From the NCBI GenBank assembly GCA_027622115.1, contig JAQBZS010000051.1, positions 1 to 15,303 of the forward strand: a stretch of DNA of 15,303 bases, in the 5' to 3' direction. The first letter of the stretch is position 1; each line of letters opens with the position of its first letter. The notes below the pieces were generated by a model. That model was given only the letters and a program-made list of their open reading frames with translations. It was not told the origin of the DNA and searched no databases. The position numbers were made by a program, and so were the translations under genes. This DNA is from Planctomycetota bacterium (GTDB lineage Bacteria > Planctomycetota > Planctomycetia > Planctomycetales > Planctomycetaceae). Positions 1 to 9,300 of this stretch are shown piece by piece.

Positions 1-62
1 TTCAGATTTGGCGGGCGGTGGACTTTGGCTTCATCAAGAACGTCAATCCGCCAAATCTGAAA
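1..62. repeat. Inverted-repeat dyad 1 (cut by window edge)
   Basis: TTCAGATTTGGCGG at 1-14 is the exact reverse complement of the start of CCGCCAAATCTGAAA at 48-62; the spacer is 33 nt. The right arm continues outward to about 96 in a form that recurs, inverted, at 208-256. The left arm presumably continues outside the window. It could fold as a hairpin in DNA or RNA, but no T-tract makes it a convincing terminator. Confidence 0.75.
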
Positions 63-224
63 GCCGTAAACCTGACGCCCAAGTCCTCAATTCGTGCGTT
101 TCGTGAGAGCAGTTCAATTCTCCCAAATCACCCGAAAACGGGAACCGCTCGGTCGTCACACTTTTGGATTTCGAGCTAGCGTTGATTCGACGTGCATTCG
201 AAGAACACGCGAGTCGAGAACTTG

Positions 225-320
225 GGCGTCAGGCTTACGTCTTTCAGATTTGGCGGTTTGCCGTTTTCCGTGAATTCCACGTCGAACGCCGCCAAATCTG
301 AAATACGTAAGCCAGACCCC
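225..320. repeat. Inverted-repeat dyad 2, same family as dyad 1
   Basis: The arms are 225-256 and 289-320: 32 nt each with three mismatches, including 15 perfectly paired innermost bases (TTTCAGATTTGGCGG at 242-256 against CCGCCAAATCTGAAA at 289-303), around a 32-nt loop. The left arm (208-256) is also an inverted copy of 48-96, so the region 1-320 holds four half-units in alternating orientation, with dyads spaced about 242 bp. The rest of 1-371 holds no supportable gene: the short reading frames there have no family resemblance. The cluster lies downstream of the prepilin peptidase stop codon, so it may act at the 3' end of that transcript. That role is inference. Confidence 0.75.
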
Positions 321-371
321 GCCCCCGGAAACTGACAATTTGTTCGGCCTATTTAATTTCAGCGCGGTCGT

Positions 372-1382
372 CTAAACCCGCCGTGCAGGGATAGACCGGT
401 AGCCTCGGAGGCCGAGCAGCAGCAGCAGCAGCACGGTGAGCGTGCCGAGCGCCAAGCCGAGCATTGTTGGCCAGTGGCTGAAGATCAGTCGGTTCGGAAC
501 CCAAAGCGCCGTCCAACTGAACAGCACAATCAGGGTCGCAATGCTGAGATACGGCCCAAACGAAATGTACGGTCGACCGACGACCATCCACACCAACAGT
601 CCAACCGCGATCGCACAGAGCGGAGCCAGGCACAGCACGAATACAACCGGCTGCCAGCCGACGAAGGCACCCACCATCAGCATCAACGTGGCGTCGCCGA
701 CGCCCACCGAGTACTCGCCCAGCACGATTTTCGTCAGACGTCCCAACAGCCAGATCGAACCGCCGCCCAAGACCGCCCCGGCGAGACTATTGGCCAAGCC
801 GTGCAGGTGCCGATGGTGCTTGATCCAATCGGGAATGTATGGCCCGTTGAGCCCTGGGACTTCGTGGCTCCAGTCGATCCAGACGTGCATCATTTGGAAG
901 TCGCCCGTGCCGAACGCGGCGACCAAGGCCAACACCGTCCCGGACATCGTGACCTGATCCGGAATGAAATAGTCGCGTAAGTCCGTGCCCGTCGCGACGA
1001 TGAGCAGCCCGATTAGGATTAAGTGAAAGACGAGCCGCCCGTAATACCACTGCCAATCCGGCCGAACTTCCGCCACGGTTTGACAGCCGAATTTGAGGTA
1101 CGCCAACGTAAACGCGGCGAACAACGTCATCGTCACCACTTCGACGACCGGAATGCTGGAGTCCAGTCGGTGCCCGCATTGGCAGCGGCCTCGCGCGGCG
1201 AAGTAGCCCACGACCGGCAAGCGTCGCCACGCACGGAACGACTCGCCGCAGCCGATACATTTCAGTCTCGGCAGGAAAGGCTGTTGGCCGTCGAGACACA
1301 GAATCCACTTAGCGATCGCGCTCCCCGCAACGGCTCCAACCACGAGCGACATCGAGCACCACAGGACAGTCGTGTTTTCCAT
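372..1382 (-). CDS. Prepilin peptidase (A24 family, PilD/GspO-like)
   Basis: This is a 336-aa integral-membrane aspartic protease expected to cleave the leader of type IV pilin-like precursors, and in many family members to N-methylate the new N-terminus. An N-terminal membrane segment is followed by a cytoplasmic cysteine motif (C42, C45, C67, C69) in the context of GRCQCG and the VVE motif. The second cysteine pair is C-x-C rather than the usual C-x-x-C. The two catalytic aspartates are visible: D134 in TDLRDYFIPD and D230 in GVGDATLM, followed by GAFVG. FGPYLS near 275-280 is also typical. Residues 160-195 form a longer, His-rich loop than usual. I chose the ATG at 1382 because MENTT leads straight into the first membrane helix. 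An in-frame ATG at 1532 would add 50 residues with no family character and overlap the upstream kinase gene. Substrates may be the prepilin-like proteins common in Planctomycetes; none is encoded here. Confidence 0.9.
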   Translation of the reverse strand: MENTTVLWCSMSLVVGAVAGSAIAKWILCLDGQQPFLPRLKCIGCGESFRAWRRLPVVGYFAARGRCQCGHRLDSSIPVVEVVTMTLFAAFTLAYLKFGCQTVAEVRPDWQWYYGRLVFHLILIGLLIVATGTDLRDYFIPDQVTMSGTVLALVAAFGTGDFQMMHVWIDWSHEVPGLNGPYIPDWIKHHRHLHGLANSLAGAVLGGGSIWLLGRLTKIVLGEYSVGVGDATLMLMVGAFVGWQPVVFVLCLAPLCAIAVGLLVWMVVGRPYISFGPYLSIATLIVLFSWTALWVPNRLIFSHWPTMLGLALGTLTVLLLLLLGLRGYRSIPARRV

Positions 1383-1497
1383 CAGCGAACGAGTCTTTTT
1401 AGGGCGAACGGGCGGTCGTGTTCGGCACAAACATTGCCAACGGAACGCTTCACCCGGCTCAGATTGGTACGCAGTAATTCCCAGTTTGCTTCCACCG

Positions 1498-3567
1498 TCA
1501 TTTTGAGTCCGTTGCCGCGAGCGATGCGTCAACCACGGACCGAATGGCTTGGATCAGCTGGTGTGACCGGAACGGTTTCCTGACGAATGCCGTGAACGGT
1601 TCGGCCAGTATTTTCGCCAAGGCCGTATCATCTTGGAAACCGCTGGTCATCACGATTGGTACGCCGGGCCGCACCGCGCGCATCGCCCAAAACGTTTCGA
1701 AGCCGTTTTTGTGGGGCATTTTCATGTCCAGCAACACCACATCGATTTCAACCTGACGGCTTTCGAAAATCTCGATCGCCATTTGCCCGTCTGTGGCCGT
1801 GATGACGTTGAATTCACTGAACTCCAAGAGTCGGACGACGGTTTCGCGGACCAGATCATCATCGTCCGCGAAGAGCAGCGTGCCGGAATGCCGCTCACCG
1901 ATCAGGGGATCCGGCAAATCCGAGTCGTCTTTCCGAAAATCGCCTCCGCACGGGAAAAAGACGCGTACCGTGGTCCCCGCATCCAATCGACTACGAACTT
2001 GAATCGCGCCGCCGTGACGTTGAACGATTCCCAGCACCGAGGCCAAACCCAGCCCTCGGCCGGAAACCCGTGTGGTATAGAACGGCTCGAACATGCGTTC
2101 CATCGTGGGAAAGTCCATGCCGACTCCGTTGTCGGAGACTTCGAGGAACTGATACTGCGTATTGGGCTCGATCGTCCCGTAGAACGGTGGTTTCCGATCG
2201 ATCGCGTCGGCGTCGACTTCGCCCGTCATCAACCGCACGACGCCGTTTTGTTCGCCGATGGCGTCCGATGCATTCGTAATCAGGTTCATCACGACTTGCC
2301 GCAATTGCGACGGATCGACGTGCATCACCGGCAGGTTTTCCGCGAAGTCGTGTTCGAGCAACACTTGTTTTGAAACCGACACTTTCAGCAGTTGAGACAT
2401 GTCATGCACAAGGTCGGTCAGGTTGGCGGCCGTGACCGCGAGCGGCGATTCACCGGAATAAGCCAACAACTGCTGGCACAGGTCTGCCGCATGGGTCGCC
2501 GACCGCTCGATGAGTTCAATGTTGGGGCGAATCGGCGAGTCCTCGGGCAATATGGCAGCGGCAAGGTCTGCATTCCCCAAGATGCCGACCAGGAGATTGT
2601 TGAAGTCGTGAGCGATGCCGCTGGCCAGCACTCCCAGGCTCTCGAGCTTTTGCGTCTGAAGAATCTGTTCTCGAATGCGGTCCTGTTCCGTCATTTCCGC
2701 ATGCCGGACCATCGCAATGCCGGCCAGATTGGCGAATTCGTTGATGAGCTGTAACTCGGACGACGTCGGCTTCCGCGGCTCGTGGTAGTACATCGCGAAC
2801 GTGCCGAGTACTTTGCCGTCGGACATGATCGGTTGAGACCAGCACGCGCGAAAACCGAACGGTACCACCAGTTCGACGTAGTTGGCCCACAGCGGATCCT
2901 TGTGAATGTCTTGGACGATGACTTGCTTGCCGGTAAACGCAGCCGTGCCACACGACCCGGCGCTCGGCCCAATCGCCAATCCGTCGATCAAGTTGGTGTA
3001 GGCTGCGGGAAGATTGGGCGCGGCAACATGTTTCAAGCAATCCGGCTCACCGCGTTCCAGTCGCAGGATGGAACACAGCATGCCGTTGGTTTGCTCTTCA
3101 ATGACCTTGATCAGCGTGTCGAGTACCTCGGGAATGCTTTTCCCGCAGCCGAGTTCTTGCAGCACGCGATTCTGGCCATCGCGCAGCCGTTCGGCCTGCT
3201 TGCGTTCGCTGACATCGCGGATCACGACCAAACCCAGCGGTGTCTTCTCGGTGTGAATGCGGCTGACGCTGATGTTGACCGACAAATACGCGTCGCCTCG
3301 CGTCCGCAGAAAAAAGCCTTCACGCGAGTGAAAGAACGTCGTCGTGCGACACGCATCCATCAACGCGGCTGTGTCGTCTTCACTGGCACCTTGCAGGAAT
3401 TTGCCGACGAGTGAACCGACAAGTTCCCGTTTCCGAAATTCCGTCAGCCGACGAATCGCAGGATTGACGTCCAGGATTTTCTGCGTGACCGGGTGGAAGA
3501 TGATGAAGCCGTCGTTCGTTTCTTCAAAGAAACGTTGGGCCAGTTCTACCGGGTCGATGTCGAGCAT
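1498..3567 (-). CDS. Hybrid sensor histidine kinase (PAS-GAF-HisKA-HATPase-receiver)
   Basis: This is a 689-aa protein with no signal peptide or membrane span, so it is a cytoplasmic sensor. A PAS-like domain covers about 8-122. A GAF domain covers about 135-290, with the characteristic SAGSCGTAAF and GFRACWSQPI stretches of ligand- or redox-sensing GAFs. The phosphorylated histidine is H320 in SGIAHDFNNLL. The ATP-binding N-box is NLITNASDAI (428-437), the G1 box DNGVGMD (479-485), the F-box FEPFYTTR and the G2 box GRGLGLAS. The C-terminal receiver (about 562-680) has acidic residues D568-D571, the phospho-acceptor D614 in LLDMKMP, T641 and K664, so the phosphorelay looks intact. No DNA-binding output follows, so a separate phosphotransfer or regulator protein is needed; none is present here. 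I chose the ATG at 3567, 38 bp after the solute-binding protein gene, instead of 3744, because the 59 extra residues lie inside the upstream gene and look non-coding. Confidence 0.92.
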   Translation of the reverse strand: MLDIDPVELAQRFFEETNDGFIIFHPVTQKILDVNPAIRRLTEFRKRELVGSLVGKFLQGASEDDTAALMDACRTTTFFHSREGFFLRTRGDAYLSVNISVSRIHTEKTPLGLVVIRDVSERKQAERLRDGQNRVLQELGCGKSIPEVLDTLIKVIEEQTNGMLCSILRLERGEPDCLKHVAAPNLPAAYTNLIDGLAIGPSAGSCGTAAFTGKQVIVQDIHKDPLWANYVELVVPFGFRACWSQPIMSDGKVLGTFAMYYHEPRKPTSSELQLINEFANLAGIAMVRHAEMTEQDRIREQILQTQKLESLGVLASGIAHDFNNLLVGILGNADLAAAILPEDSPIRPNIELIERSATHAADLCQQLLAYSGESPLAVTAANLTDLVHDMSQLLKVSVSKQVLLEHDFAENLPVMHVDPSQLRQVVMNLITNASDAIGEQNGVVRLMTGEVDADAIDRKPPFYGTIEPNTQYQFLEVSDNGVGMDFPTMERMFEPFYTTRVSGRGLGLASVLGIVQRHGGAIQVRSRLDAGTTVRVFFPCGGDFRKDDSDLPDPLIGERHSGTLLFADDDDLVRETVVRLLEFSEFNVITATDGQMAIEIFESRQVEIDVVLLDMKMPHKNGFETFWAMRAVRPGVPIVMTSGFQDDTALAKILAEPFTAFVRKPFRSHQLIQAIRSVVDASLAATDSK

Positions 3568-3605
3568 GGGCGGATGATTCCGACGTGGTTGGATGGTGGC
3601 AAACG

Positions 3606-6056
3606 CTATTGAGGTGGCTGCACGACCCACTGCGATATTCCATCGTACGCCGAAAGCGGCGTAGTCTTGAATCCGTTGACTTGCTTGCGAAAGGCCATGT
3701 AGTTGTCGATTTCCCACAGCGGAATCATGTAGGCCTCGGACCACAAATGGCGATGCAATTCCCGCACGCGGTCGCGGGCTTCGTGAAAGTTGGCCGACGC
3801 ATCAAGACGCACGAATTCGGCTCGCGCGCAGGCCGGCAAGAACGTCAGCGACTCCACGCGCGCTCGGTCTTCCAGCGTCATGAACGGCCAGATGTCGAGG
3901 ATCGGTTCGGTCAACTGCACCTTGCGATAAATGATGTCCCAATCGGCGGGCGTTTCGCCGTTTTCCGTTTCGACGACGATCTCCACTTTCAACCGCTTCG
4001 TGCGTTCCCATTGTTTTTTCATTTCGTCGGCCGCGGCGATGCAGATCGGATCGGGAGGGCACAGCATCTTCAAGTTGAGAACATCCATCTCTTTCAATTC
4101 GCGTTTCTTCGCAATCGTGGTGTTGGCCACCATCGTCAACGCCAGGCCGAGATAAATGTCGTACCGTCGCTGTTCGACGATCGGGCTGGTGGCATAGCTT
4201 CGCATCGGGAACGGCGACGTTGACAAGCGCCCGATTTCGCTCGTGTTCTTCAAGGCCACTTTGAGAAAGTGCTCGCGATTGAGGCAATACGCCAAGCCCC
4301 GTCGCAGTTCGCGACTGCCGCTCACATCGCTCTTCGGATTGAACTGCAACACATGCGTCGTCGGCACGGCGTACTTGCGGACGAATAATCGCGGATCAAC
4401 CAGCAGGGCCGGCACGTTCCACGGCATGATCCGCGGCAAGAAATGCGCGTCGCCTCGGAGCAAAGCCTGCGTGGCCTTTTCCGTGTCTTCGTATTTCGTT
4501 TCGAAGACTTGCGCCACGTGATACTCCGGTGCTCCGTCCGGTTCGGGCGTTGACCGCCGATACTCGATGCGATCCGGCTTGGTCTCGAAGGGACGGAACC
4601 GCTCGGTCAACAACTTCAACGCGCCCGGTCCCGATGCCGGCTGTTTGGGCGGCGTTGCCGCGGTTTCGTCGAGCGAAAATCGGGTCAATGGGAATTGAAA
4701 CAGCGCTTCAAGTCGCAACGGGACGCGTTCGAAGCGGACTTCAAACTCGAACGGGTTTTTGATCTCAATTTGCTTGATATAGCTGGCCAGACGCTCGTCG
4801 TATTCAGGGCTGTTCCGGGTAATGCGACTTTCGATCGAATCCACGACCATCGACGAAGTCACGAGCGGTTGGTTCTCCCAGTAGTTGGGTCGCTGACGCA
4901 GCGTGAACACGGCTCGACGCCCCAGATCGGCCGGATCCCATTGCTCGAAGAAACTGGTCTGGAAATAGGCCACGACACTGGCCCCGTCACTGTCATATTG
5001 GTCGACGTTGAACAGTGACGCCTTTGTGAGGGACTCGTGTCGCCAATCGTCGCGCGTCGGCAACGGGTAACTGGTGGCCGCTCCGGAAAATTCGGTCACG
5101 GCCACGTTGAGCCGCTGAAAACGCTTCAAAATACGGCGTTGCGCATCCCGACGCGCGGCCGGCACCTGCCAGATCTTGGCGGACTCACGCGCCAACTCGG
5201 CGGCTTCCGGATGCTGCAATGCCTCGGATGCCACGCGTGCTTTCTCGAACAACACATCCGATGCGGCGGTCAAGCGATTCACCCAACTCACGGCGACCGG
5301 GTTTTTCGCATCCAGCCGTTGAAACCACTCCATGTAGTGTTTCATCCGCGGATAATCCTTGGCGTCGTACGCGGGCTGGATCAAATCGTTGAACGCCTTC
5401 CCGGCCAGTTCCGCGAGCCCCTTGAACGCTTTGTCCTGCTGATACAACTGATCGATCGAGACCAACGATTCTTCAATCTGTTTGTTCTCGTATTTGACTT
5501 CAGCCTCGCGAAACAGAATGCCGTTCAGCCGCGCGTCGAGTCCCGGCCATTCCGGAGCGGACGTCGAAAGTACGAACAACAATTCGTAAGCCAATCGCAG
5601 TTGCTTTTCTTTCAACTGCAAGTCGATCCGCATCAGGATCAGATCTTCGTGATACAAGATCTTGGCGACTTCTTTGATCGGCAGCTTGAATTCCTCTTCG
5701 TCACCGGGCAGCACGACGGACAGAAATTGCGAATCGGCGATGAGTGCCAGATTCCGATTGGCCAGCGGTTTCCGCATTTCCTCTTTGGCCAGTGCGTCGA
5801 TTTTTTCGATCGTATTCGGCCGCGGGAAGACGGCTTTCGTGACGATGACGTCGTCGTTCTTGAGCACGATCCAATCGAGAATATCGACTTCGGAATCCTG
5901 ATGCCGTTTCAGCAGCGTCTCCATCGTGGGGACGGGCATGTCGGCCAATTTCATCAAGGTTTCGCCTTGGCCGGAAACGTTCCCCGCATTTGCAATCGCG
6001 GCAACGCAGGCGAACAACACCAGTCGAACGGTTCGAGTCGATACGCGAGTCGTCAT
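3606..6056 (-). CDS. Exported family-5 extracellular solute-binding protein with N-terminal helical extension
   Basis: This is an 816-aa protein. Residues 9-24 form a signal peptide, probably cut near ANA-G at 24/25; a lipobox-like LFAC (14-17) lies too early and is followed by more hydrophobic sequence, so a lipoprotein is less likely. Residues about 40-315 are helix-rich, with a TPR-like look and no firm family. Residues about 320-816 resemble the peptide/nickel-binding SBP_bac_5 (OppA/DppA) family. The clues are AVFTLRQRPNYWENQPLVT with SSMVVDSIESR following, the LRRGLAYCLNREHFLKVAL stretch and the C-terminal AYMIPLWE. Usual OppA proteins are about 500-550 aa, so the extension explains the extra length. 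No ABC permease or ATPase gene lies nearby, so its transport role is unproven; it may act as an envelope binding or sensing protein. The ATG at 6056 follows a purine-rich GGGAAC. The hybrid kinase gene follows after 38 bp, suggesting cotranscription. Confidence 0.82.
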   Translation of the reverse strand: MTTRVSTRTVRLVLFACVAAIANAGNVSGQGETLMKLADMPVPTMETLLKRHQDSEVDILDWIVLKNDDVIVTKAVFPRPNTIEKIDALAKEEMRKPLANRNLALIADSQFLSVVLPGDEEEFKLPIKEVAKILYHEDLILMRIDLQLKEKQLRLAYELLFVLSTSAPEWPGLDARLNGILFREAEVKYENKQIEESLVSIDQLYQQDKAFKGLAELAGKAFNDLIQPAYDAKDYPRMKHYMEWFQRLDAKNPVAVSWVNRLTAASDVLFEKARVASEALQHPEAAELARESAKIWQVPAARRDAQRRILKRFQRLNVAVTEFSGAATSYPLPTRDDWRHESLTKASLFNVDQYDSDGASVVAYFQTSFFEQWDPADLGRRAVFTLRQRPNYWENQPLVTSSMVVDSIESRITRNSPEYDERLASYIKQIEIKNPFEFEVRFERVPLRLEALFQFPLTRFSLDETAATPPKQPASGPGALKLLTERFRPFETKPDRIEYRRSTPEPDGAPEYHVAQVFETKYEDTEKATQALLRGDAHFLPRIMPWNVPALLVDPRLFVRKYAVPTTHVLQFNPKSDVSGSRELRRGLAYCLNREHFLKVALKNTSEIGRLSTSPFPMRSYATSPIVEQRRYDIYLGLALTMVANTTIAKKRELKEMDVLNLKMLCPPDPICIAAADEMKKQWERTKRLKVEIVVETENGETPADWDIIYRKVQLTEPILDIWPFMTLEDRARVESLTFLPACARAEFVRLDASANFHEARDRVRELHRHLWSEAYMIPLWEIDNYMAFRKQVNGFKTTPLSAYDGISQWVVQPPQ

Positions 6057-6127
6057 GGTTCAGTTCCCGTTTCCGGTATCGCTTACAACGAAGCGATTCA
6101 TAGCCGCAGAGCGGCGACAGCATAAAG

Positions 6128-6147
6128 CCTGGGGTGCATACCCCAGG
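6128..6147. repeat. Short perfect hairpin in intergenic gap
   Basis: CCTGGGGT at 6128-6135 pairs with ACCCCAGG at 6140-6147 around a 4-nt loop. A related inverted sequence, GCCCCAGGCTA, occurs at 6338-6348, so the two bracket the tandem repeats between them. It lies 72 bp upstream of the solute-binding protein start on that gene's strand, inside the probable leader. Confidence 0.7.
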
Positions 6148-6162
6148 TATCAATTCTTTACC

Positions 6163-6300
6163 GTAGCCAGCGTCGCCAGACGGTGGGATGCCACCCTTAC
6201 CGTAGCCAGCGTCGCCAGACGGTGGAATGCCACCCTTACCGTAGCCAGCGTCGCCAGACGGTGGAATGCCACCGAACCACGGTCTGGCGACCCTGGCTAC
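6163..6300. repeat. 39-bp tandem repeat plus inverted copy (intergenic repeat family)
   Basis: A 24-nt core beginning GTAGCCAGCGTCGCC and ending AGACGGTGG occurs at 6163-6186, 6202-6225 and 6241-6264, an exact 39-bp period. The interval sequence is the same too (one G/A difference just after the core). A reverse-complement copy with two mismatches follows at 6277-6300, so the third and fourth copies can form a 24-bp stem with a 12-nt loop. The same core recurs 7.7 kb away at 13996-14059. The whole gap 6057-6385 has no supportable gene; besides the repeats it contains only hairpins. Confidence 0.88.
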
Positions 6301-6317
6301 AGGAGCCGCAATCTAAA

Positions 6318-6337
6318 GTAAGTGCCATTGGACTTAC
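6318..6337. repeat. Small hairpin downstream of the beta-propeller gene
   Basis: GTAAGT at 6318-6323 pairs with ACTTAC at 6332-6337, and the inner CC and GG can pair with one bulged base. It lies 49 bp beyond the stop codon of the 1050-aa gene on the transcribed strand. It could contribute to transcript ending, but no run of T follows, so a terminator role is not shown. Confidence 0.5.
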
Positions 6338-6385
6338 GCCCCAGGCTAGATCCTGTCGCGGCTATTGGATCGACTCCATCCTGAC

Positions 6386-9300
6386 CTAAGGCGCGGCTGA
6401 AGGACCGCTCGATACCGTCGCCGCCGCTTGCAACACGCTTTCCACGCGGTGCAGCGTTCCATCCATCGAGTCCACAAACACCCAGCTCCCAACCAACTTC
6501 GGCCCGCCCGCGAGTTGTTGTCGCAGCGACAATCGCTGACCGACTGCTTGCCCGTCCGCGTCTGTGGCCCAGATTTCACCGTTTTGTTGTGCAAATACCA
6601 ACGAACCGTTTCGCAGCAACAACGGCCCGCCAGCCAATCCGGCCCCGTTCAAATCGGTCGACCATTCTTCTTTCAAAGCGCTGCCGATCGAGAAACTGTG
6701 GAGTTTGCCTCCGCGCGTTTCGACGAACAGACGGTCCCCGACCATCCACAGATCGTTCGACACCGGCGTGGCCAATTTGATCGCCGGACCAACTTCGTCC
6801 AGACTTGCCGCGTCCAACATCTTGAGGTTGCCGGCTGAATCCGCGAACAGGATCCGGCCATTGTGAATCTGGATTCGGAAATCGATCGCGGCATCCAGCG
6901 TGATGTCGGCGATCCCCTGCAAGCCCGGCGGATTCATACGATATTGGACTTTGTGCAGCTTCTTTTGGTTGGTCACCACAATGACCGACGTGTCGTCGAT
7001 CGGCTCGACACTGACCCAGGCAAAACCTTCCACTCCCAGCGGAGCCCGAAACGGTTCGGTCTTGGCACCACCGGTGAAGAAGCCGCCGCTGACGATGATC
7101 CGGTCTTCCATCGGAATAAGGATTCCCGCCTTGAGCAACACCGGAGGCAGGACGACGCGTTTCTCCAAGCGTTCGGTCTTCACCTTCTGACCCTGGCCGT
7201 TGATGAACCACATCATCGGTTCCGGATTTCCGCAATAGGCCACAATCCGACCGTCGGACAGCAGTGTCGCCCGCACGGGATCCACTAAGTCCTTCGGCAA
7301 TTCCAATAAGCTTTGGGCGTCGAACTTGAAACCACCCCGAGCGATCTCGGCCGAGTTCAAGCGAAAGATCTCGCCGGTCTCCGAAACCGCGATGGCATAG
7401 GCCGGTGGGCTGGCGATGACTTGCAGCACTCGACTGCCCAGCGTCGTCCGCCAAGCTCCGGTGAGCGTGTTTCCGTCGTTCTGCGTGAAAAAGACCGCGT
7501 CGCAATACGGGGTCCGACGACCAACGAACAGTTTTCGGTTCGCCGTCTGGATCGGCTGCGTGGTCATGCCGAACGCAGTGCGGTTCGTATCGTGCGCAAG
7601 TCGATCGGCGCTCATGTCGAATTTGTCCAACGCCTCGCTCGACATCCACAAGCGACCGTTCGGCCCCGCCAACAAATGGACCGGACCTTTGTGATCGATC
7701 TCCAATTGTTGCACGTCGATTTGAGTCATTTGGTGATCATCGGACTCATCCGTCACGGTGTAGGCCGTGATGCGATTTCCGCCCGATGGGACGTAGAGCT
7801 TGTCGCCACGCAGAATTGGCGCGTCCCGCACAAATCCCGGAATCGCCGCCTCACCGGTTTGCGCCGGCGCCTCGCCGTCTTCGCCCGCCTGAATGACCCG
7901 CAACTTGGCCTCGGTCGCGGCGTGATTTTCCACAACCAACAGCAACGTCCCCATCGGCGTCATCGGCACATTGACTCCGCCTCGCGAATGACCGATGAAC
8001 GTTACGGTCTTGCATTCAAACGGCCGCAGACTGAGCGTATAGATCACGCCGTAGCCGCCCAGCACCAAGAGATTGTTCGAATCGTGCGACAACGCCGGCC
8101 GAGGCACCAGATCCTGCGAAAACTTCATCTGAGCCGAAACGGCACCGTCTTCCAGGTTGATGCGGTACAGGTGCCCGCCTTGGGCCGTGAGGTAAATCTG
8201 CCCCTGATGAATCAGAGGCAAACCGGTGGCCATGTGCTGCATTGGTTGACGCCAAATCAACTTGCCGTCGCTCTGACTGACCAATTGCAATTCACCGAAT
8301 TGCGTATTGAACGCCAACAAACCGGGAGTCGCCGAATTCACCACTTGAGGAAAGAACGGCGTATCGAGCCCGATGACGTGCCGCCAGACTGCGTCGCCCG
8401 TCAATGTGGCGACACCGTAGATGCAATCCTTCGAGAGCGCAAAGACGCGTTGGCCATTGTCTTCGATCGCCGTTTGGGCTCGCGTGCGCAAGGCCATCGT
8501 GATGGACGGCGGCAGGTTGCTCGCCGGTTGCTCGGCTTGGCCGGGTCGAGCCGCGCCTTCCACCAATTGCACCAGCTTGCGTTCGTCTCCCATCATTTGA
8601 GCCACGAATTGCCGCAGCTTCTTGTCCTTTTCCAAATCGGGATAACGCTGCAACAGACGCCGATGGGCTTCCATCGCGCTGATCGGCTTCGCCGCTTTCA
8701 GGTGCCCGTCGATTTCCGCGAGACCCGCGACATAGACATCGTTCTTGTCGATCGCGGCCAACGATTTCGCTCGAGCTTCGGTGATCGCCGCCAACGCCAA
8801 AGTCGGCGGTTTTTCCTTGCTCGCCAGCGATTGCAGCTTCTGCTTGGCGGCGTCCGACGTGCCCAACAAAGCCTTTTCAAACGGAGGCTTGCCGGCATCG
8901 GTCGCCGCGCCCTTGGCAATTTTTTCGGCATATCGAGCCAGTGAGTCCTTCTGCTCGGCATAGCCGGTCGTATCACGAAACGTGCGAGTGTAATTGTGAA
9001 GCGCGTCTTGACCTCGCTCCCAATCCGGCTTGGAACCGGAGATCTGTTCCAGAATCATGCACTTGCCGCGTTCCAATCGCGCCGGATCCGAGAGGTCTTT
9101 GTGTTTGGGATACTCGTTCAGAAAGTTATCGAAACCTTCGATGGCCTGTTTGAACTTCCCGCCGTCCATATCGGTCTTTGCGGCATCAAACAGCAACTGC
9201 GCCTGTTCGCGGGCCATCATGAACCAAAACACGCCGCCAAGAATCACCAGCACCGCGCAGCCGCCAATCAGCGACAACACCAGCGGAGACTTGAGCACTT

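Noticed and set aside
225..320. Rho-independent terminator for the prepilin peptidase gene
   Set aside because: The hairpin loop is 32 nt and no run of T follows on the minus strand; it belongs to a repeated family instead.
416..433. CAG/CTG triplet run
   Set aside because: It lies within the prepilin peptidase gene and simply encodes a Leu-rich membrane helix near the C-terminus.
436..980. Two plus-strand reading frames of about 170 aa opposite the prepilin peptidase gene
   Set aside because: They are antisense to a gene with clear catalytic motifs, and their products are low-complexity, polar and without recognisable domains.
5037..6125. Plus-strand reading frame of 362 aa opposite the solute-binding protein
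   Set aside because: Its sequence is rich in His/Arg/Gln/Phe in the way typical of an antisense frame in GC-rich DNA; the minus-strand gene has a signal peptide and family motifs.
6128..6348. CRISPR array
   Set aside because: The repeats are spaced by nearly identical sequence, not unique spacers, one copy is inverted, and no cas gene is present.
7313..8944. Plus-strand reading frame of 543 aa opposite the beta-propeller gene
   Set aside because: Length alone is not evidence here. It is Arg/His/Gln-rich with no motif, while the opposite strand encodes regular propeller blades.
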